A program made the translations under genes and the position numbers. Shown piece by piece: positions 48,727-57,586 of a stretch of 64,000 nucleotides of DNA (within the stretch, counting starts at the first letter, position 1; each line of letters begins with the position of its first letter). Under the pieces are notes generated by a model. The model did no database searches. It saw nothing but the letters and a program-made list of their open reading frames with translations, and was not told where the DNA came from. The stretch spans positions 26,285 to 90,284 of the forward strand of contig DASRFJ010000077.1 in the NCBI GenBank assembly GCA_035651595.1, in the 5' to 3' direction. The DNA comes from JAFARZ01 sp035651595. GTDB lineage: Bacteria > Actinomycetota > Actinomycetes > Streptosporangiales > Streptosporangiaceae.

Positions 48727-49843
48727 ACCGCTGAGCACCAGGGACCTCAATCGCGCGCTGCTCGCCCGGCAGCACCTGCTCGACTCGCCGGCGCCGCGCG
48801 GCGTGATCGACACGGTGGAGCACCTGGTCGGGCTCCAGGCTCAGGCGCCGTTCCCGCCGTACTACGGCCTCTGGTCACGGATTGCCGGGTTCGCGCCAGA
48901 GGATCTGGCCACCCCGCTGACCGAACGCGCCGTGGTCCGGATCGCGCTGATGCGCGGCACCATTCATCTGGTCTCCGCCCGCGACTGTCTCCCGCTGCGG
49001 CGGCTGATCCAGCCGGTCATCGAGCGGATGTTCCGCACCAACCACGGGAAGCGGCTGCCCGGCGTCGACTTGGCCGAGCTGGCGGTGGCGGGCCGGGAGC
49101 TGGTCGAGGCCGAGCCGATGTCGTTCCGCGAGCTCGGCGACGAGCTGGCCAAGCGGTGGCCGGACAGCCCGCCCGCCGACCTGGCCCAGGGCGTGCGCGC
49201 GCTGGTACCGCTCGTCCAGGTGCCGCCGCGCGCGGTCTGGGGCAAGGCCGGGCTGTCGCGGCACACCTCCGCGGAGTCCTGGCTTGGCGTGCCGCCCGAG
49301 GCGCCGTCGCCGGCGTCCGCCGCGGAACTGGCCCGGCTGGTGACCCGCTACCTGGCCGCGTTCGGCCCCGCCACCGTGCGGGACATCCAGGCCTGGTCCG
49401 GCCTCACCGGGCTGCGCGGCGTGGTCAAGGCGCTGGGCCACGACCTCGTCGCGTTGCGCGGGGAGGACGGCGCGGAGCTGTTCGACCTGCCGGACGCGCC
49501 GCGCCCGCCCGGCGGCACGCCGGCCCCGGTCCGGCTGGTCGCCGAGTTCGACAACCTGGTGCTGTCCCACGCGGACCGCGCCCGGATCCTCAGCCAGGCG
49601 CACCGCGGCCGGCTGGCCAGCGTGAACGGCATCTTCCCCGGCACCGTGCTGATCGACGGCTTCGTCGGCGGCATGTGGCGGCTGGTCACCGCGCGCGGCA
49701 CGGCCACCCTGACCATCGAGCTATGGGTGCCCGTGCCATCGCGGGACCGCGCCGCGTTGGACGACGAGGCTGCGCGGCTGCTCGCCTTCGCCGCCCCCCG
49801 CGATACTCACGAGGTCCGGTACGGGACGGTCACAGCCGGTTGA
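48713..49843 (+). CDS. AlkZ/YcaQ-like winged-helix DNA glycosylase family protein
   Basis: 376 residues from the ATG at 48713. HTH_42 family: STRDLNRALLARQHLL and, at residues about 41-44, LQAQ, matching the catalytic QxQ motif of AlkZ/YcaQ glycosylases that unhook alkylated bases and interstrand crosslinks. RGTIHLVSARD, AVWGKAGLSRHTSAESWLG and RLVAEFDNLVLSHADR are also typical. AlkZ is a self-resistance enzyme in azinomycin producers, but most homologues, as here with no toxin cluster nearby, are of unknown substrate. It overlaps the DUF2079 gene upstream and the convergent Mrp gene by 14 nt. Confidence 0.85.
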   Translation: MSATEPLSTRDLNRALLARQHLLDSPAPRGVIDTVEHLVGLQAQAPFPPYYGLWSRIAGFAPEDLATPLTERAVVRIALMRGTIHLVSARDCLPLRRLIQPVIERMFRTNHGKRLPGVDLAELAVAGRELVEAEPMSFRELGDELAKRWPDSPPADLAQGVRALVPLVQVPPRAVWGKAGLSRHTSAESWLGVPPEAPSPASAAELARLVTRYLAAFGPATVRDIQAWSGLTGLRGVVKALGHDLVALRGEDGAELFDLPDAPRPPGGTPAPVRLVAEFDNLVLSHADRARILSQAHRGRLASVNGIFPGTVLIDGFVGGMWRLVTARGTATLTIELWVPVPSRDRAALDDEAARLLAFAAPRDTHEVRYGTVTAG

Positions 49844-50666
49844 TGAGCTCGGTGGCGATCTGCTGGTAGGCGGCTACCTGCTCGGGGACCGCCTCGGTGA
49901 CCATGACCGGCTGGCCTTGATCGGCGTCGACGGCGGCGCGGTGGCTGAACGGGATGCTCGCGATCCGGGGGATCAGCGACCACACGCTGTCCTCTTCCGG
50001 GGCGGCGGGGAACAGCGGGGTGACGTTGCCGCAGGACGGGCAGATCTGCCCGCTCATGTTCTCCACGCCGGCGATGTCCGGTGCGGCGCCGTTCGACGAC
50101 GACGCCGGCCGGCCGCGGCCCGGTTGCAGGTGCCCGATCAGCCGCCGCGCGTCCTGATGGGCGATGACCTGGGGCGTGACCACGACGAGCACGCACATCG
50201 GGCGGCCCGCGCCGAGCCCGCGCAGCGTGAACACGAACTGCTGGATGTCCGCGGTCCCCGGCGGCAGGTCGATCACCAGGTAGTCCAGGCCGTCCCAGGT
50301 CGTGTCGCTGATCAGCCGCCGGACCATCAGCTGGGCGATCCCGCCGGCGATACCCAGGCCCTGGTTCTCGCCGAGCAGCAGCGCCGCCGACGCGAGCTGC
50401 ACGCCGTGCGCGGTGACGGTCTCCAGCCGGGAGCCGGCGGCCCCGGCCCTGGCGAACAGCGTCACATGGCGGGCCTCGGCCCGGCGGCGCAGTCCCATCA
50501 TGCGCGGCACGTCGGGGCCGTACAGGTCGGCGTCCACCAGACCGGCCCGGAGCCCTTGCCCGGCCAGCGCGATCGCCAGGTTCACCGCGACCGTGCTCTT
50601 GCCGACCCCGCCCTTCCCGCTTGCCACCGCGATCACCGGAACCCGGTCCGCCAACCCGTCCGTCAC
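49830..50666 (-). CDS. Mrp/NBP35-family P-loop ATPase (Fe-S carrier)
   Basis: 278 residues, GTG start with GGAGAAGG upstream. Deviant Walker A SGKGGVGKST (about 16-25), DADLYGPDVPRM, Walker B-like YLVIDLPPGTAD, and the conserved Cys pair in ICPSCG that holds a bridging [4Fe-4S] cluster at the dimer interface in Mrp/ApbC/NBP35. The N-terminal DUF59/MIP18-like domain of many Mrp proteins is absent. Expected role: Fe-S cluster loading onto target enzymes. A QPGRGRPASSSNGA insertion of about 15 residues before VENMSG is poorly conserved. Confidence 0.9.
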   Translation of the reverse strand: MTDGLADRVPVIAVASGKGGVGKSTVAVNLAIALAGQGLRAGLVDADLYGPDVPRMMGLRRRAEARHVTLFARAGAAGSRLETVTAHGVQLASAALLLGENQGLGIAGGIAQLMVRRLISDTTWDGLDYLVIDLPPGTADIQQFVFTLRGLGAGRPMCVLVVVTPQVIAHQDARRLIGHLQPGRGRPASSSNGAAPDIAGVENMSGQICPSCGNVTPLFPAAPEEDSVWSLIPRIASIPFSHRAAVDADQGQPVMVTEAVPEQVAAYQQIATELINRL

Positions 50667-50746
50667 GCGCCTTCTCCCGTGGTTAAGCCGCTGGTAAGCA
50701 ACCCAGAGTTTGCCCCGCCCGGATCAGGCTATATCGTTTTGTAATT

Positions 50747-51925
50747 GTGGGGCTTGAGCGCACTCGGCGGCTTGGATCCGTAGCGGCCGTGGCCGCCGTG
50801 CTTGGCGCGGCGACGACGGCAGCCCTGCCGCATCGCGAAACCCCGCAATCGGCGGCATTGACCGGGTTCGTGATCCCGTTCGGACAGGGCATGCGGCAGC
50901 CGCCGCCACCCCCGCCCGACCCGGTCATCGGGCCGCCGGGGCCGACGCTGGCCGGCGCCATGCCACGGCAGCTGATCGTGCCGGACCTGATCGCCGCGCT
51001 GCCGACCGGGGTCACCCCGGCCCAGCTGGCGCAGCTCCGCAAGCTGGCCGGCGTGCGCGCGATCCTGCCCGTGGACGGCGGGCAGGTCACCCTCAACGGC
51101 AAGGCCGCGAACGTGATCGGCGTCGCGCCGCAGGCGTTCCGGGCCTGGACGCCGCCCGAGACGGCCGCCGCGGAATCCGCGTGGACCAGCCTGTCCGGCG
51201 GTGCCCTGCTGGTCAACAAGCCTTCGGCGGACAAGCTCGGCCTGCAGCAAGGGACCAAGTACGCGGTGAGCGGCGCGGCCGTGCTGACCGCGCCGTTCGG
51301 CGCCGCGGTCTCGCTCGGCGTCCCCGGAATCGATGCGGTCGTCGACACGCAGCAGTCCGGCCAGCTCGGGCTCATCAAGAACGTGGCCGTGCTGATCAAC
51401 GCGCCGGCCGCGAACCTGAACACGCTGATGCGCCAGGTGCGGTCCGTGATCGGGACAGCGGGCAAGGTGGTCAACCTGGTGCCCGTCGTGGCCCCCGGCA
51501 GCCTGCCGGTCGCCCAGGTGAGCGTCCCGGCCGGCCAGGTGCCGACGAACTACCTGACGCTGTTCCAGGACTCCGCGGCCAAGTACTGCCCGGGGCTGTC
51601 CTGGACGGTCCTCGCGGCCATCGGCGAGATCGAGAGCGGCGACGGCGCCAACGTCGGCCCGTCCACGGCCGGTGCGCTCGGCCCGATGCAGTTCCTGCCG
51701 TCCACGTGGGCGGTCTGGGGGACCGACGGGTTCGGCCGCGCCGGAGCGCCGGACATCATGAACCCGCTGGACGCGGTGCCCTCCGCGGCCCGGATGCTGT
51801 GCGCCGACGGGGCCACCAACGGCGCGGCCGGACTGTCCCAGGCCATCTTCGACTACAACCACGCCACCTGGTACGTGAACGAAGTCCTCGAGCTGGCCGC
51901 GGAATACGCCCAGGCTTACCGCTAG
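50747..51925 (+). CDS. Secreted lytic transglycosylase (SLT domain)
   Basis: 392 residues. GTG start preceded by TATATC and TAATT, compatible with a leaderless transcript. N-terminal basic/hydrophobic export signal (LGSVAAVAAVLGAATTAAL), a Pro-rich stretch (PPPPPPDP), a middle domain of about 200 residues with VGQ/PAxNLNTL repeats of unknown role, and a C-terminal goose-lysozyme-type SLT domain with catalytic Glu about 294 (AIGEIESGDG), followed by GALGPMQFLPSTW and DYNHATWYVNEVL. It should cleave peptidoglycan glycan strands outside the membrane. Confidence 0.9.
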   Translation: MGLERTRRLGSVAAVAAVLGAATTAALPHRETPQSAALTGFVIPFGQGMRQPPPPPPDPVIGPPGPTLAGAMPRQLIVPDLIAALPTGVTPAQLAQLRKLAGVRAILPVDGGQVTLNGKAANVIGVAPQAFRAWTPPETAAAESAWTSLSGGALLVNKPSADKLGLQQGTKYAVSGAAVLTAPFGAAVSLGVPGIDAVVDTQQSGQLGLIKNVAVLINAPAANLNTLMRQVRSVIGTAGKVVNLVPVVAPGSLPVAQVSVPAGQVPTNYLTLFQDSAAKYCPGLSWTVLAAIGEIESGDGANVGPSTAGALGPMQFLPSTWAVWGTDGFGRAGAPDIMNPLDAVPSAARMLCADGATNGAAGLSQAIFDYNHATWYVNEVLELAAEYAQAYR

Positions 51926-52014
51926 AACGTTTGCTGCCCGGACCCGAAGCAAGGGGTGCGCAGCTCCGCTCAGGTGTGTTCGATCAGCGCCTGCAGGCAG
52001 ATAACTAGCCGAAC

Positions 52015-52096
52015 AACGTGGCGGATTACCCCTTTGTGGTGGACTGGCCCTCGCTTGCGGGGGTCAGCCTTCCACGAAGGGGCGATCTACCACGTT
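52015..52096. repeat. Family 2 inverted repeat (82 bp), copy F
   Basis: Imperfect inverted repeat from AACGTGG (52015) to CCACGTT (52096), arms of about 40 bp and about 80% matched, same 82-bp length and CCCCTT(T/C)GTGG core as the copy at 24105-24186 but in opposite orientation. It lies in the 207-nt gap between two convergent genes and could act as a bidirectional terminator. Confidence 0.8.
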
Positions 52097-52132
52097 GATG
52101 CCACGGTCGTGCGGGCGGTGCGGGCGGGTGGG

Positions 52133-53338
52133 CTAGGGGGCGCGGGGGCGGAGGCGTTTGCGGCCGATCAGGCAGGTGGCGGCGCTGACGAAGCCGCAGG
52201 CGGCGGCGAACAGGTAGCCGGCCCTGGCGCCGTGCGCGTCGAGGACGAAGCCGACCACGGACGCCCCGGCCGCGACGCCGACGCCGATCCCGGACGACAG
52301 CCAGGACATCGCCTCGGTCCGCCGGGCCGGCGGCGCCTGGGCCTCCAGCAGGCTGAAGCCGGCGATGAGCGTCGGCGCGATCGCCATCCCGCACAGGTAG
52401 ATCACGCAGGTGAGCACGATGAGGTTCGGCATCATCCAGAACGTGGCGACGCCGGCCGTGGTCAGGCACAGGGTGAGCGCGAACCGGTTCTCGCCGGGCG
52501 AGCGCCAGTTCCGCGAGCCGTACCACAGCCCGCCGGTGGCGCTGCCGAAGGCGTACGTGCCCAGGATGAAACCGGCCAGCGGCTTGTGGCCGAAGTGCTG
52601 CGCGAACGCCACCGTGCTCAGGTCGATGGCCACGAACATCGAGCCGAGGAACACGTACACTGGCACCAGGATGACCAGGCCCGGCGCGGCGCCGCCGCGC
52701 GGGCGCTCCGCTGGCCTGTCCCCGACGAGTACGACCGGGGGTTCGGTGCGCCGCTGGGCGACGAACCACAGGGTGCCGAACAAGCACAGCCCGGCCGCCA
52801 CGCCGACACCGGACGCCGGGTCCACCTGGGTGGCCAGCAGCGTCACCGCGGCCGGCCCGATGATGAAGCACAGTTCGTCGGCGACAGACTCGAACGAGAA
52901 CGCCGCGTGCAGCCGCGGCGAGCCGGCCAGCAGCACGCTCCACCGGGCGCGGACCATGGTGCCGAGCGCCGGCATCGCCGAGCCGGCCAGCGCGCCGGGC
53001 ACGAACCAGGCCCAGGCCGGCGCCCGCAACTCGACGGCGATGATCAACCCGGCCGTGGCCGCGGCGAACACGGCCACCAGCGGCAGCAGCACCCGGCGCT
53101 GGCCGTGCCCGTCCACCAGCCGGGCGACCCGAGGCGCGGTCAGCGCGTAACCGAACGACCCGGTCGCGGACACCGCGCCCGCCGTGCCGTACTTGCCGGT
53201 GACCGACGAGATAAGCAGCACGGTGCCGAGCCCGAACATGGACATCGGCATCCGTCCGATGACCCCGGCCACGGAGAACTTCCAGGCCCCCGGCACCTTG
53301 AATATCTCCGCGTACGGACGAAGCGGCCGTGCCCCCAT
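52133..53338 (-). CDS. MFS transporter
   Basis: 401 residues from the ATG at 53338 (a TTG at 53371 is the alternative). Twelve hydrophobic helices; the N-terminus YAEIFKVPGAWKFSVAGVIGRMPMSMFGLG and LVDGHGQRRVLLPL loop are typical of an actinobacterial MFS branch often found beside ferrochelatase and inositol monophosphatase genes. The substrate is unknown. It is divergent from hemH with 71 nt between starts. The GATAAAG upstream may be a -10. Confidence 0.85.
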   Translation of the reverse strand: MGARPLRPYAEIFKVPGAWKFSVAGVIGRMPMSMFGLGTVLLISSVTGKYGTAGAVSATGSFGYALTAPRVARLVDGHGQRRVLLPLVAVFAAATAGLIIAVELRAPAWAWFVPGALAGSAMPALGTMVRARWSVLLAGSPRLHAAFSFESVADELCFIIGPAAVTLLATQVDPASGVGVAAGLCLFGTLWFVAQRRTEPPVVLVGDRPAERPRGGAAPGLVILVPVYVFLGSMFVAIDLSTVAFAQHFGHKPLAGFILGTYAFGSATGGLWYGSRNWRSPGENRFALTLCLTTAGVATFWMMPNLIVLTCVIYLCGMAIAPTLIAGFSLLEAQAPPARRTEAMSWLSSGIGVGVAAGASVVGFVLDAHGARAGYLFAAACGFVSAATCLIGRKRLRPRAP

Positions 53339-53409
53339 GATCACAAACCCGACTTTATCGGACGGTGCCAAGTGGATTTCAGATGGTCAGCACCTGGTTG
53401 GATGGAGGC

Positions 53410-54372
53410 ATGCCCGCTTACGACGCATTCCTGCTCGTCTCGTTCGGCGGTCCCGAAGGCCCCGACGACGTCATGCCGTTCCTGGAGAACGTCACCCGGG
53501 GTCGCCGCGTCCCCAGGGAGAGACTGCTGGAAGTGGCGGAGCACTATATGTCGTTCGGAGGGAAAAGTCCGATCAATGAGCAGTGCCGGCAGCTGATCGC
53601 ATCGCTCCGCCTGCCACTGCCTGTCTACTGGGGAAACCGGAACTGGACCCCGTACCTGACCGAGGTCGTGCGGCAGATGGCGGCCGACGGAGTGCGCCGC
53701 GCGCTCGCGCTGGCGACCTCCGCCTACCGGTCCTATTCCTCGTGCCGGCAGTACCTGGAGGACATCGAGCGGGCCCGCGCGGCGGTGCCGGACGCGCCGG
53801 TGATCGACAAGATCCAGCGGTTCTACGACCACCCCGGGTTCATCGGCCCGTTCGCCGCGAACGCCGCGGCGGCGCTGGCCACGCTGCCGGCCGAAATGCG
53901 CGACGAGGCACACCTGGTGTTCACCGCGCACAGCATCCCGGTGGCGATGGCTGAGGTGGCCGGCCCGAGCGGGCACAGGTACGTCGCCGAGCTGACCGAG
54001 GCGTCCCGTCTTATTTCTGAACGACTTGGGGCTCGACACCCGTGGACGCTCGTCTATCAGAGCCGCAGCGGCCCGCCATCCCAGCCGTGGCTGGAACCCG
54101 ACGTCGGCGACCACCTGGCGGAACTCGCGAAGTCGGGCGTCCAGGCCGTCGTCGTGGTCCCGGTCGGGTTCGTGTCCGACCACATGGAGGTACGGCACGA
54201 CCTGGACGTGGAAGCGGCGGAGGTGGCGGCCTCGCTGGGTCTGGCGTACGCGCGGGCGGCCACGCCGGGCACCGCGCTGGCCCCGATGGTTGAGGCGCTG
54301 GTTGAGGCCCACCTGGCGGGGGCCGCGCCCGAGCCCTGCCCGGCCGGCTGCTGCCTGGGGTTCGCCCGATGA
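53410..54372 (+). CDS. hemH: Ferrochelatase (coproporphyrin-type, CpfC/HemH)
   Basis: 320 residues from the ATG at 53410 (YDAFLLVSFGGPEGP follows at once). Catalytic His about 174 in TAHSIP; YWGNRNWTPYL and RSGPPSQPWLEPDVGDHL are family segments. Cysteines in SSCRQYL and the C-terminal EPCPAGCC give the four ligands seen for the [2Fe-2S] cluster of mycobacterial ferrochelatase. Actinobacteria insert iron into coproporphyrin III as the penultimate step of heme synthesis, so the CpfC function is most likely. It overlaps the IMPase gene by 4 nt. Confidence 0.94.
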   Translation: MPAYDAFLLVSFGGPEGPDDVMPFLENVTRGRRVPRERLLEVAEHYMSFGGKSPINEQCRQLIASLRLPLPVYWGNRNWTPYLTEVVRQMAADGVRRALALATSAYRSYSSCRQYLEDIERARAAVPDAPVIDKIQRFYDHPGFIGPFAANAAAALATLPAEMRDEAHLVFTAHSIPVAMAEVAGPSGHRYVAELTEASRLISERLGARHPWTLVYQSRSGPPSQPWLEPDVGDHLAELAKSGVQAVVVVPVGFVSDHMEVRHDLDVEAAEVAASLGLAYARAATPGTALAPMVEALVEAHLAGAAPEPCPAGCCLGFAR

Positions 54373-55217
54373 CCGAGGAACTGCTCGCGCTGGCTGAGGA
54401 AACTGCCGCCGAGGCGGGCGCGCTGCTGGCGTCCTGGCGCGCCGAGGGCCGGCCCGAGGTCGCGGACACCAAGTCCAGCCCCACCGACGTGGTGACGAAG
54501 ATGGACCGTGCCGCGGAGACGCTCATTACCGAGCGCATCCACGCGGCGCGCCCGGGTGACGCCGTGCTGGGCGAGGAGGGCGGCCAGGCCGCGCCGAGCC
54601 AGACCGGCGTGCGCTGGGTGGTGGATCCGCTGGACGGGACGGTCAACTACCTGTATGGGCTGCCCGAGTGGGGCGTGTCGATCGCCGCGGAAGTCGACGG
54701 CGAGATCGTGGCCGGCGTGGTAGCGGCGCCGGTGCTCGGGCAGACGTTCTCGGCTCGTAAGGACGGCGGGTCGTGGCTGCGCCGGGCCGGTGCCGAGCCG
54801 GTTGGACCAGGGGGGTCCGGGGGGAGGCTTCCCCCCGTGAGGCTGCGTTGCAACGACGGGGTCGAGCTGGACCGTGCGCTGGTAGCCACCGGCTTCGGGT
54901 ACGATGCGGGGCGCCGGAAAGTACAAGGCGAGGTGGTTGGGGCGTTGCTTCCGCTGGTACGCGATATCCGCCGGGCTGGCTCGGCCGCTATCGACCTGTG
55001 CATGGTGGCGGCCGGCCGGGTAGACGCGTTCTACGAGCGTGGCCTGAATTACTGGGACTACGCGGCCGGCGGGCTGGTCGCCAGGGAGGCGGGCGCGCTG
55101 GTGGGCGGCCTGTCCGGACGGCCGGAGAGCACCTCGATGACGGTCGCCGCCGGCCCCGCCCTGTACTCTCGGCTGACCGGATTTCTGGCTGGCCTGGACC
55201 CAGAACGGGACGCGTGA
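54369..55217 (+). CDS. Inositol monophosphatase family protein
   Basis: 282 residues. The ATG overlaps the hemH stop (ATGA). Metal-binding motifs: GEEGG (first Glu), WVVDPLDGTVNY and WDYAAGGLVAREAG. Mg-dependent hydrolysis of inositol-1-phosphate or related sugar phosphates or histidinol phosphate is expected; the substrate is not decided by the sequence. A segment of about 15 residues in the middle (PVGPGGSGGRLPPVR) coincides with a family 3 G/C palindrome and is absent from usual family sequence; it falls in a surface loop between the two lobes. Confidence 0.92.
   Translation: MTEELLALAEETAAEAGALLASWRAEGRPEVADTKSSPTDVVTKMDRAAETLITERIHAARPGDAVLGEEGGQAAPSQTGVRWVVDPLDGTVNYLYGLPEWGVSIAAEVDGEIVAGVVAAPVLGQTFSARKDGGSWLRRAGAEPVGPGGSGGRLPPVRLRCNDGVELDRALVATGFGYDAGRRKVQGEVVGALLPLVRDIRRAGSAAIDLCMVAAGRVDAFYERGLNYWDYAAGGLVAREAGALVGGLSGRPESTSMTVAAGPALYSRLTGFLAGLDPERDA
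54810..54837 (+). repeat. Family 3 intragenic G/C palindrome, copy 3
   Basis: G6 (54810-54815), TCC, G6 (54819-54824), AGGCTT, C6 (54831-54836), G. Same architecture as the other copies, with AGGCTT in place of TCGT. It is in frame inside the IMPase gene, encoding GPGGSGGRLPP. Confidence 0.75.
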
Positions 55218-55358
55218 GGGAATTATCGGCGTGCCGCGTGTACGCCGGTCGTGAACGTGACAGAATTCCCCGCCGGAATCGGGCACAACTAGAGCCTTGA
55301 AAGCGTTACAACCGCGCAGCGACTGCGCACCACGGATGAAGGGGGATGGAGTACTCAG

Positions 55359-55658
55359 ATGGCTACCGATTACGACAGCCCGCGCAAGACGGACGACGAC
55401 CTAACTGAGGACAGCCTGCAGGAGCTTCAGGCACGGCGGATGGACAAGTCATCGAGCACAATCGATCTTGATCCGGATGATGTTGCCGAGTCCCTGGAGC
55501 TGCCTGGGGCGGACTTGTCCAATGAGGAACTCTCGTTCCGCGTGATACCACGGCAGGCGGATGAGTTCACTTGCTCGCGCTGCTTCCTTGTGCACCACCG
55601 GAGCCAGCTTGCCGAGGAAAGGAACGGCCAGCTGGTTTGCCGGGAGTGCGCCGCATAG
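55359..55658 (+). CDS. DUF4193 zinc-ribbon protein
   Basis: 99 residues, acidic N-terminal half (DDDLTEDSLQELQARR; SLELPGADLSNEELS) and a C-terminal zinc ribbon (CSRCFLVHHRSQL and CRECAA). DUF4193 is widespread and conserved in actinobacteria, always small, of unknown role; the zinc ribbon and acidic tail suggest contact with RNA polymerase or the ribosome, which is inference. The 140-nt gap upstream contains the promoter (GAACGTGAC region) but no other gene. Confidence 0.93.
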   Translation: MATDYDSPRKTDDDLTEDSLQELQARRMDKSSSTIDLDPDDVAESLELPGADLSNEELSFRVIPRQADEFTCSRCFLVHHRSQLAEERNGQLVCRECAA

Positions 55659-55669
55659 CGCGGCGGGGC

Positions 55670-55936
55670 TCAGATCTCGCGGCGAGCTTCGGCTCGCTTC
55701 GTCACTGCCCGGGTGGCAAGCAGCCGGGCGGTCTCTGCCCCGACCGCGGTGATCACGGCCCAGCCGAGTGCCTCGCTTAGAGCCACCTGCGGATCCTCGG
55801 GATGCGCGGGTGGCTCTTTGCCTGTCGCTTTCGTCCACGCGATCGTGATGACCTTGCGCATGACGAACGCGACCCCCATGGCAGCGAGTCCGCCGATCAC
55901 CCGCGTGCCTATGTCCACCCGCTTCTCAGATGCCAT
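55670..55936 (-). CDS. DUF4235 small membrane protein
   Basis: 88 residues. Two hydrophobic helices (VIGGLAAMGVAFVMRKVITIAW and ALGWAVITAVGAETARLLAT) flanking a Pro/Glu segment with KEPPAHPEDPQVA. DUF4235 is a conserved actinobacterial membrane family of unknown function. It lies 4 nt after the DUF3093 gene on the same strand and 11 nt from the convergent DUF4193 stop. Confidence 0.92.
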   Translation of the reverse strand: MASEKRVDIGTRVIGGLAAMGVAFVMRKVITIAWTKATGKEPPAHPEDPQVALSEALGWAVITAVGAETARLLATRAVTKRAEARREI

Positions 55937-55940
55937 CCCC

Positions 55941-56408
55941 TCATGCTACGGGTTCTCGACCCGCCAGGCTGCGTTGCACCGCCGCGGCGAGTTCGGCCGG
56001 GTGCCGGGTGCCGATGAGCCAGTACGGGACACGCTGGCCCGTCGTCGCCAGATAGACCGATTGCTTAAGGTAAGGTCGCGAATACAGATAGGCGGACGGG
56101 TCGGCCCGTGGGCCGCGAAGGAGGGCCGTCTGGCGCTCGTCCATGGCCATCACTTCGGTGACGGTGCCGAGCTTGAGTTCCTTGCCGCCGGCGGCGAGAA
56201 CCTGGCCGGTCACCTCGATCCGCGCCCGGCCGAGGAGGAGGAGCAGGAGCGCGCAGACCGCGCCCATCCCCGCCATGACGACCGGGGGCCACGGGTCGCT
56301 GAACACCTCGTAGAAATAGGCGCCCAGCGTCACCACGCTCGGGATGGCCAGCAGCCACCAGGCGACCGGCACGCTCAGCCGTTCCTGGTAGCTCGCGTCC
56401 TCAGGCAT
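55941..56408 (-). CDS. DUF3093 membrane protein
   Basis: 155 residues. Two N-terminal membrane helices (WWLLAIPSVVTLGAYFYEVF; PVVMAGMGAVCALLLLLL), then a cytoplasmic domain ending in YLKQSVYLATTGQRVPYWLIGTRHP, the DUF3093 signature. Function unknown; in many actinobacteria it neighbours dut and DUF3710, as here. Divergent from the AI-2E transporter gene with 29 nt between starts. Confidence 0.92.
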   Translation of the reverse strand: MPEDASYQERLSVPVAWWLLAIPSVVTLGAYFYEVFSDPWPPVVMAGMGAVCALLLLLLGRARIEVTGQVLAAGGKELKLGTVTEVMAMDERQTALLRGPRADPSAYLYSRPYLKQSVYLATTGQRVPYWLIGTRHPAELAAAVQRSLAGREPVA

Positions 56409-56437
56409 GTAGTCGAGAGTAGTTGGTAGTCAAGACA

Positions 56438-57586
56438 ATGGTGGACGCTGACGGACCGAACACGACGAGCGTCCCAGGCTGGCTGCGCACCGGGGCCGCC
56501 TGGGCGTGGCGGCTGCTGCTGCTCGCGGGTCTGCTCTACGTCGCCGCGCGGGTCGTCACGGCCATCTACATCGTCGTCGTGCCGTGCGCGGCCGCGCTGC
56601 TGCTCACCGCGCTGCTCCAGCCGGCGGCGGGACGGCTGCGCCGCGGCTTCGGCGGCAGGTTCCGGTTGCCGAGCATCCTCGCGACGTGGCTGACGCTGCT
56701 CTGCACGGCCGCGGTGCTGGCGGGCATCGGCTTCCTGGTCAGCGACCGGGTGAGCGCGGAGTACCCGACGCTGGTCACCGAGACCAAGCACACCAGCAAG
56801 CAGATCCAGTCCTGGCTGGCCGGGCCGCCGTTCCGGCTCAAGGGCAGCAACGTGCAGCACTTCCTCGACGACGTGCCGCACTTCCTCTCGCAGCACAAGT
56901 CGCTCGTGGAGGGCACCGTGCTGACCGGCGGGCGGATCGTGGCGGAGCTGCTCGGCGCGTTCGTGCTGACCTTGTTCGTGACATTCTTCCTGCTCAAAGA
57001 CGGCGACCGGATCTGGGCCTGGCTGATCAAGGAACTGCGGCCGGCGGCCGCCGAGCGGGCGGACCGGGCGGGCCGTGCCGCCTGGCAGGCGCTGGTGTAC
57101 TACATGCGCGGCACCGTGGCGGTCGCGGCCATCCACGCGCTGGTCGTCGGCGTCGCGCTGTGGATCATGGGCGCCCCGCTGGTCATCCCGCTCGCCGTGC
57201 TGGTCTTCCTCGCCGCGTTCGTCCCGATGGTCGGGCTGTTCATCGCCGGAGCGCTGGCCATCCTCGTGGTGCTCGCGTCCAAGGGCTGGGTGGCGGCGGT
57301 CGTGCTGCTCGGCGTGCTGATCATCGAGGACCAGATCGAGGGACATCTGCTGCAGCCGCAGGTAGTGGGGCGCGCGGTGCGGCTGCATCCACTTGCGGTT
57401 ATCCTCTCGCTGGCGGTCGGTAGTGTGGTGGCAGGCATCCCGGGGGCCGTGGTGGCGGTGCCGATCGTCGCCGTGATCACCCGGGCGGTGCCGGAGCTCA
57501 GGCGAACGGATCCGCCCGTGGAACCGCCTGCGGAACCGCCCGCGGACCCGCCCGCGGACCCGCGGCTAGCTAGGACGGAGCGGTAA
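56438..57586 (+). CDS. AI-2E family transporter
   Basis: 382 residues from the ATG at 56438. About eight membrane helices with the AI-2E/PerM family pattern: an N-terminal helix pair, a long soluble segment (DRVSAEYPTLVTETKHTSKQIQSWL), GGRIVAELLGAFVLTLFVTFFLLKDG, then AAFVPMVGLFIAGALAILV and IIEDQIEGHLLQPQVVGRAVRLHP. Members export small molecules or act as Na+/H+ antiporters; the AI-2 name does not prove autoinducer transport. A Pro-rich tail (PPVEPPAEPPADPPADP) of about 25 residues ends the protein. Its TAA overlaps the dut ATG (TAATG). Confidence 0.9.
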   Translation: MVDADGPNTTSVPGWLRTGAAWAWRLLLLAGLLYVAARVVTAIYIVVVPCAAALLLTALLQPAAGRLRRGFGGRFRLPSILATWLTLLCTAAVLAGIGFLVSDRVSAEYPTLVTETKHTSKQIQSWLAGPPFRLKGSNVQHFLDDVPHFLSQHKSLVEGTVLTGGRIVAELLGAFVLTLFVTFFLLKDGDRIWAWLIKELRPAAAERADRAGRAAWQALVYYMRGTVAVAAIHALVVGVALWIMGAPLVIPLAVLVFLAAFVPMVGLFIAGALAILVVLASKGWVAAVVLLGVLIIEDQIEGHLLQPQVVGRAVRLHPLAVILSLAVGSVVAGIPGAVVAVPIVAVITRAVPELRRTDPPVEPPAEPPADPPADPRLARTER

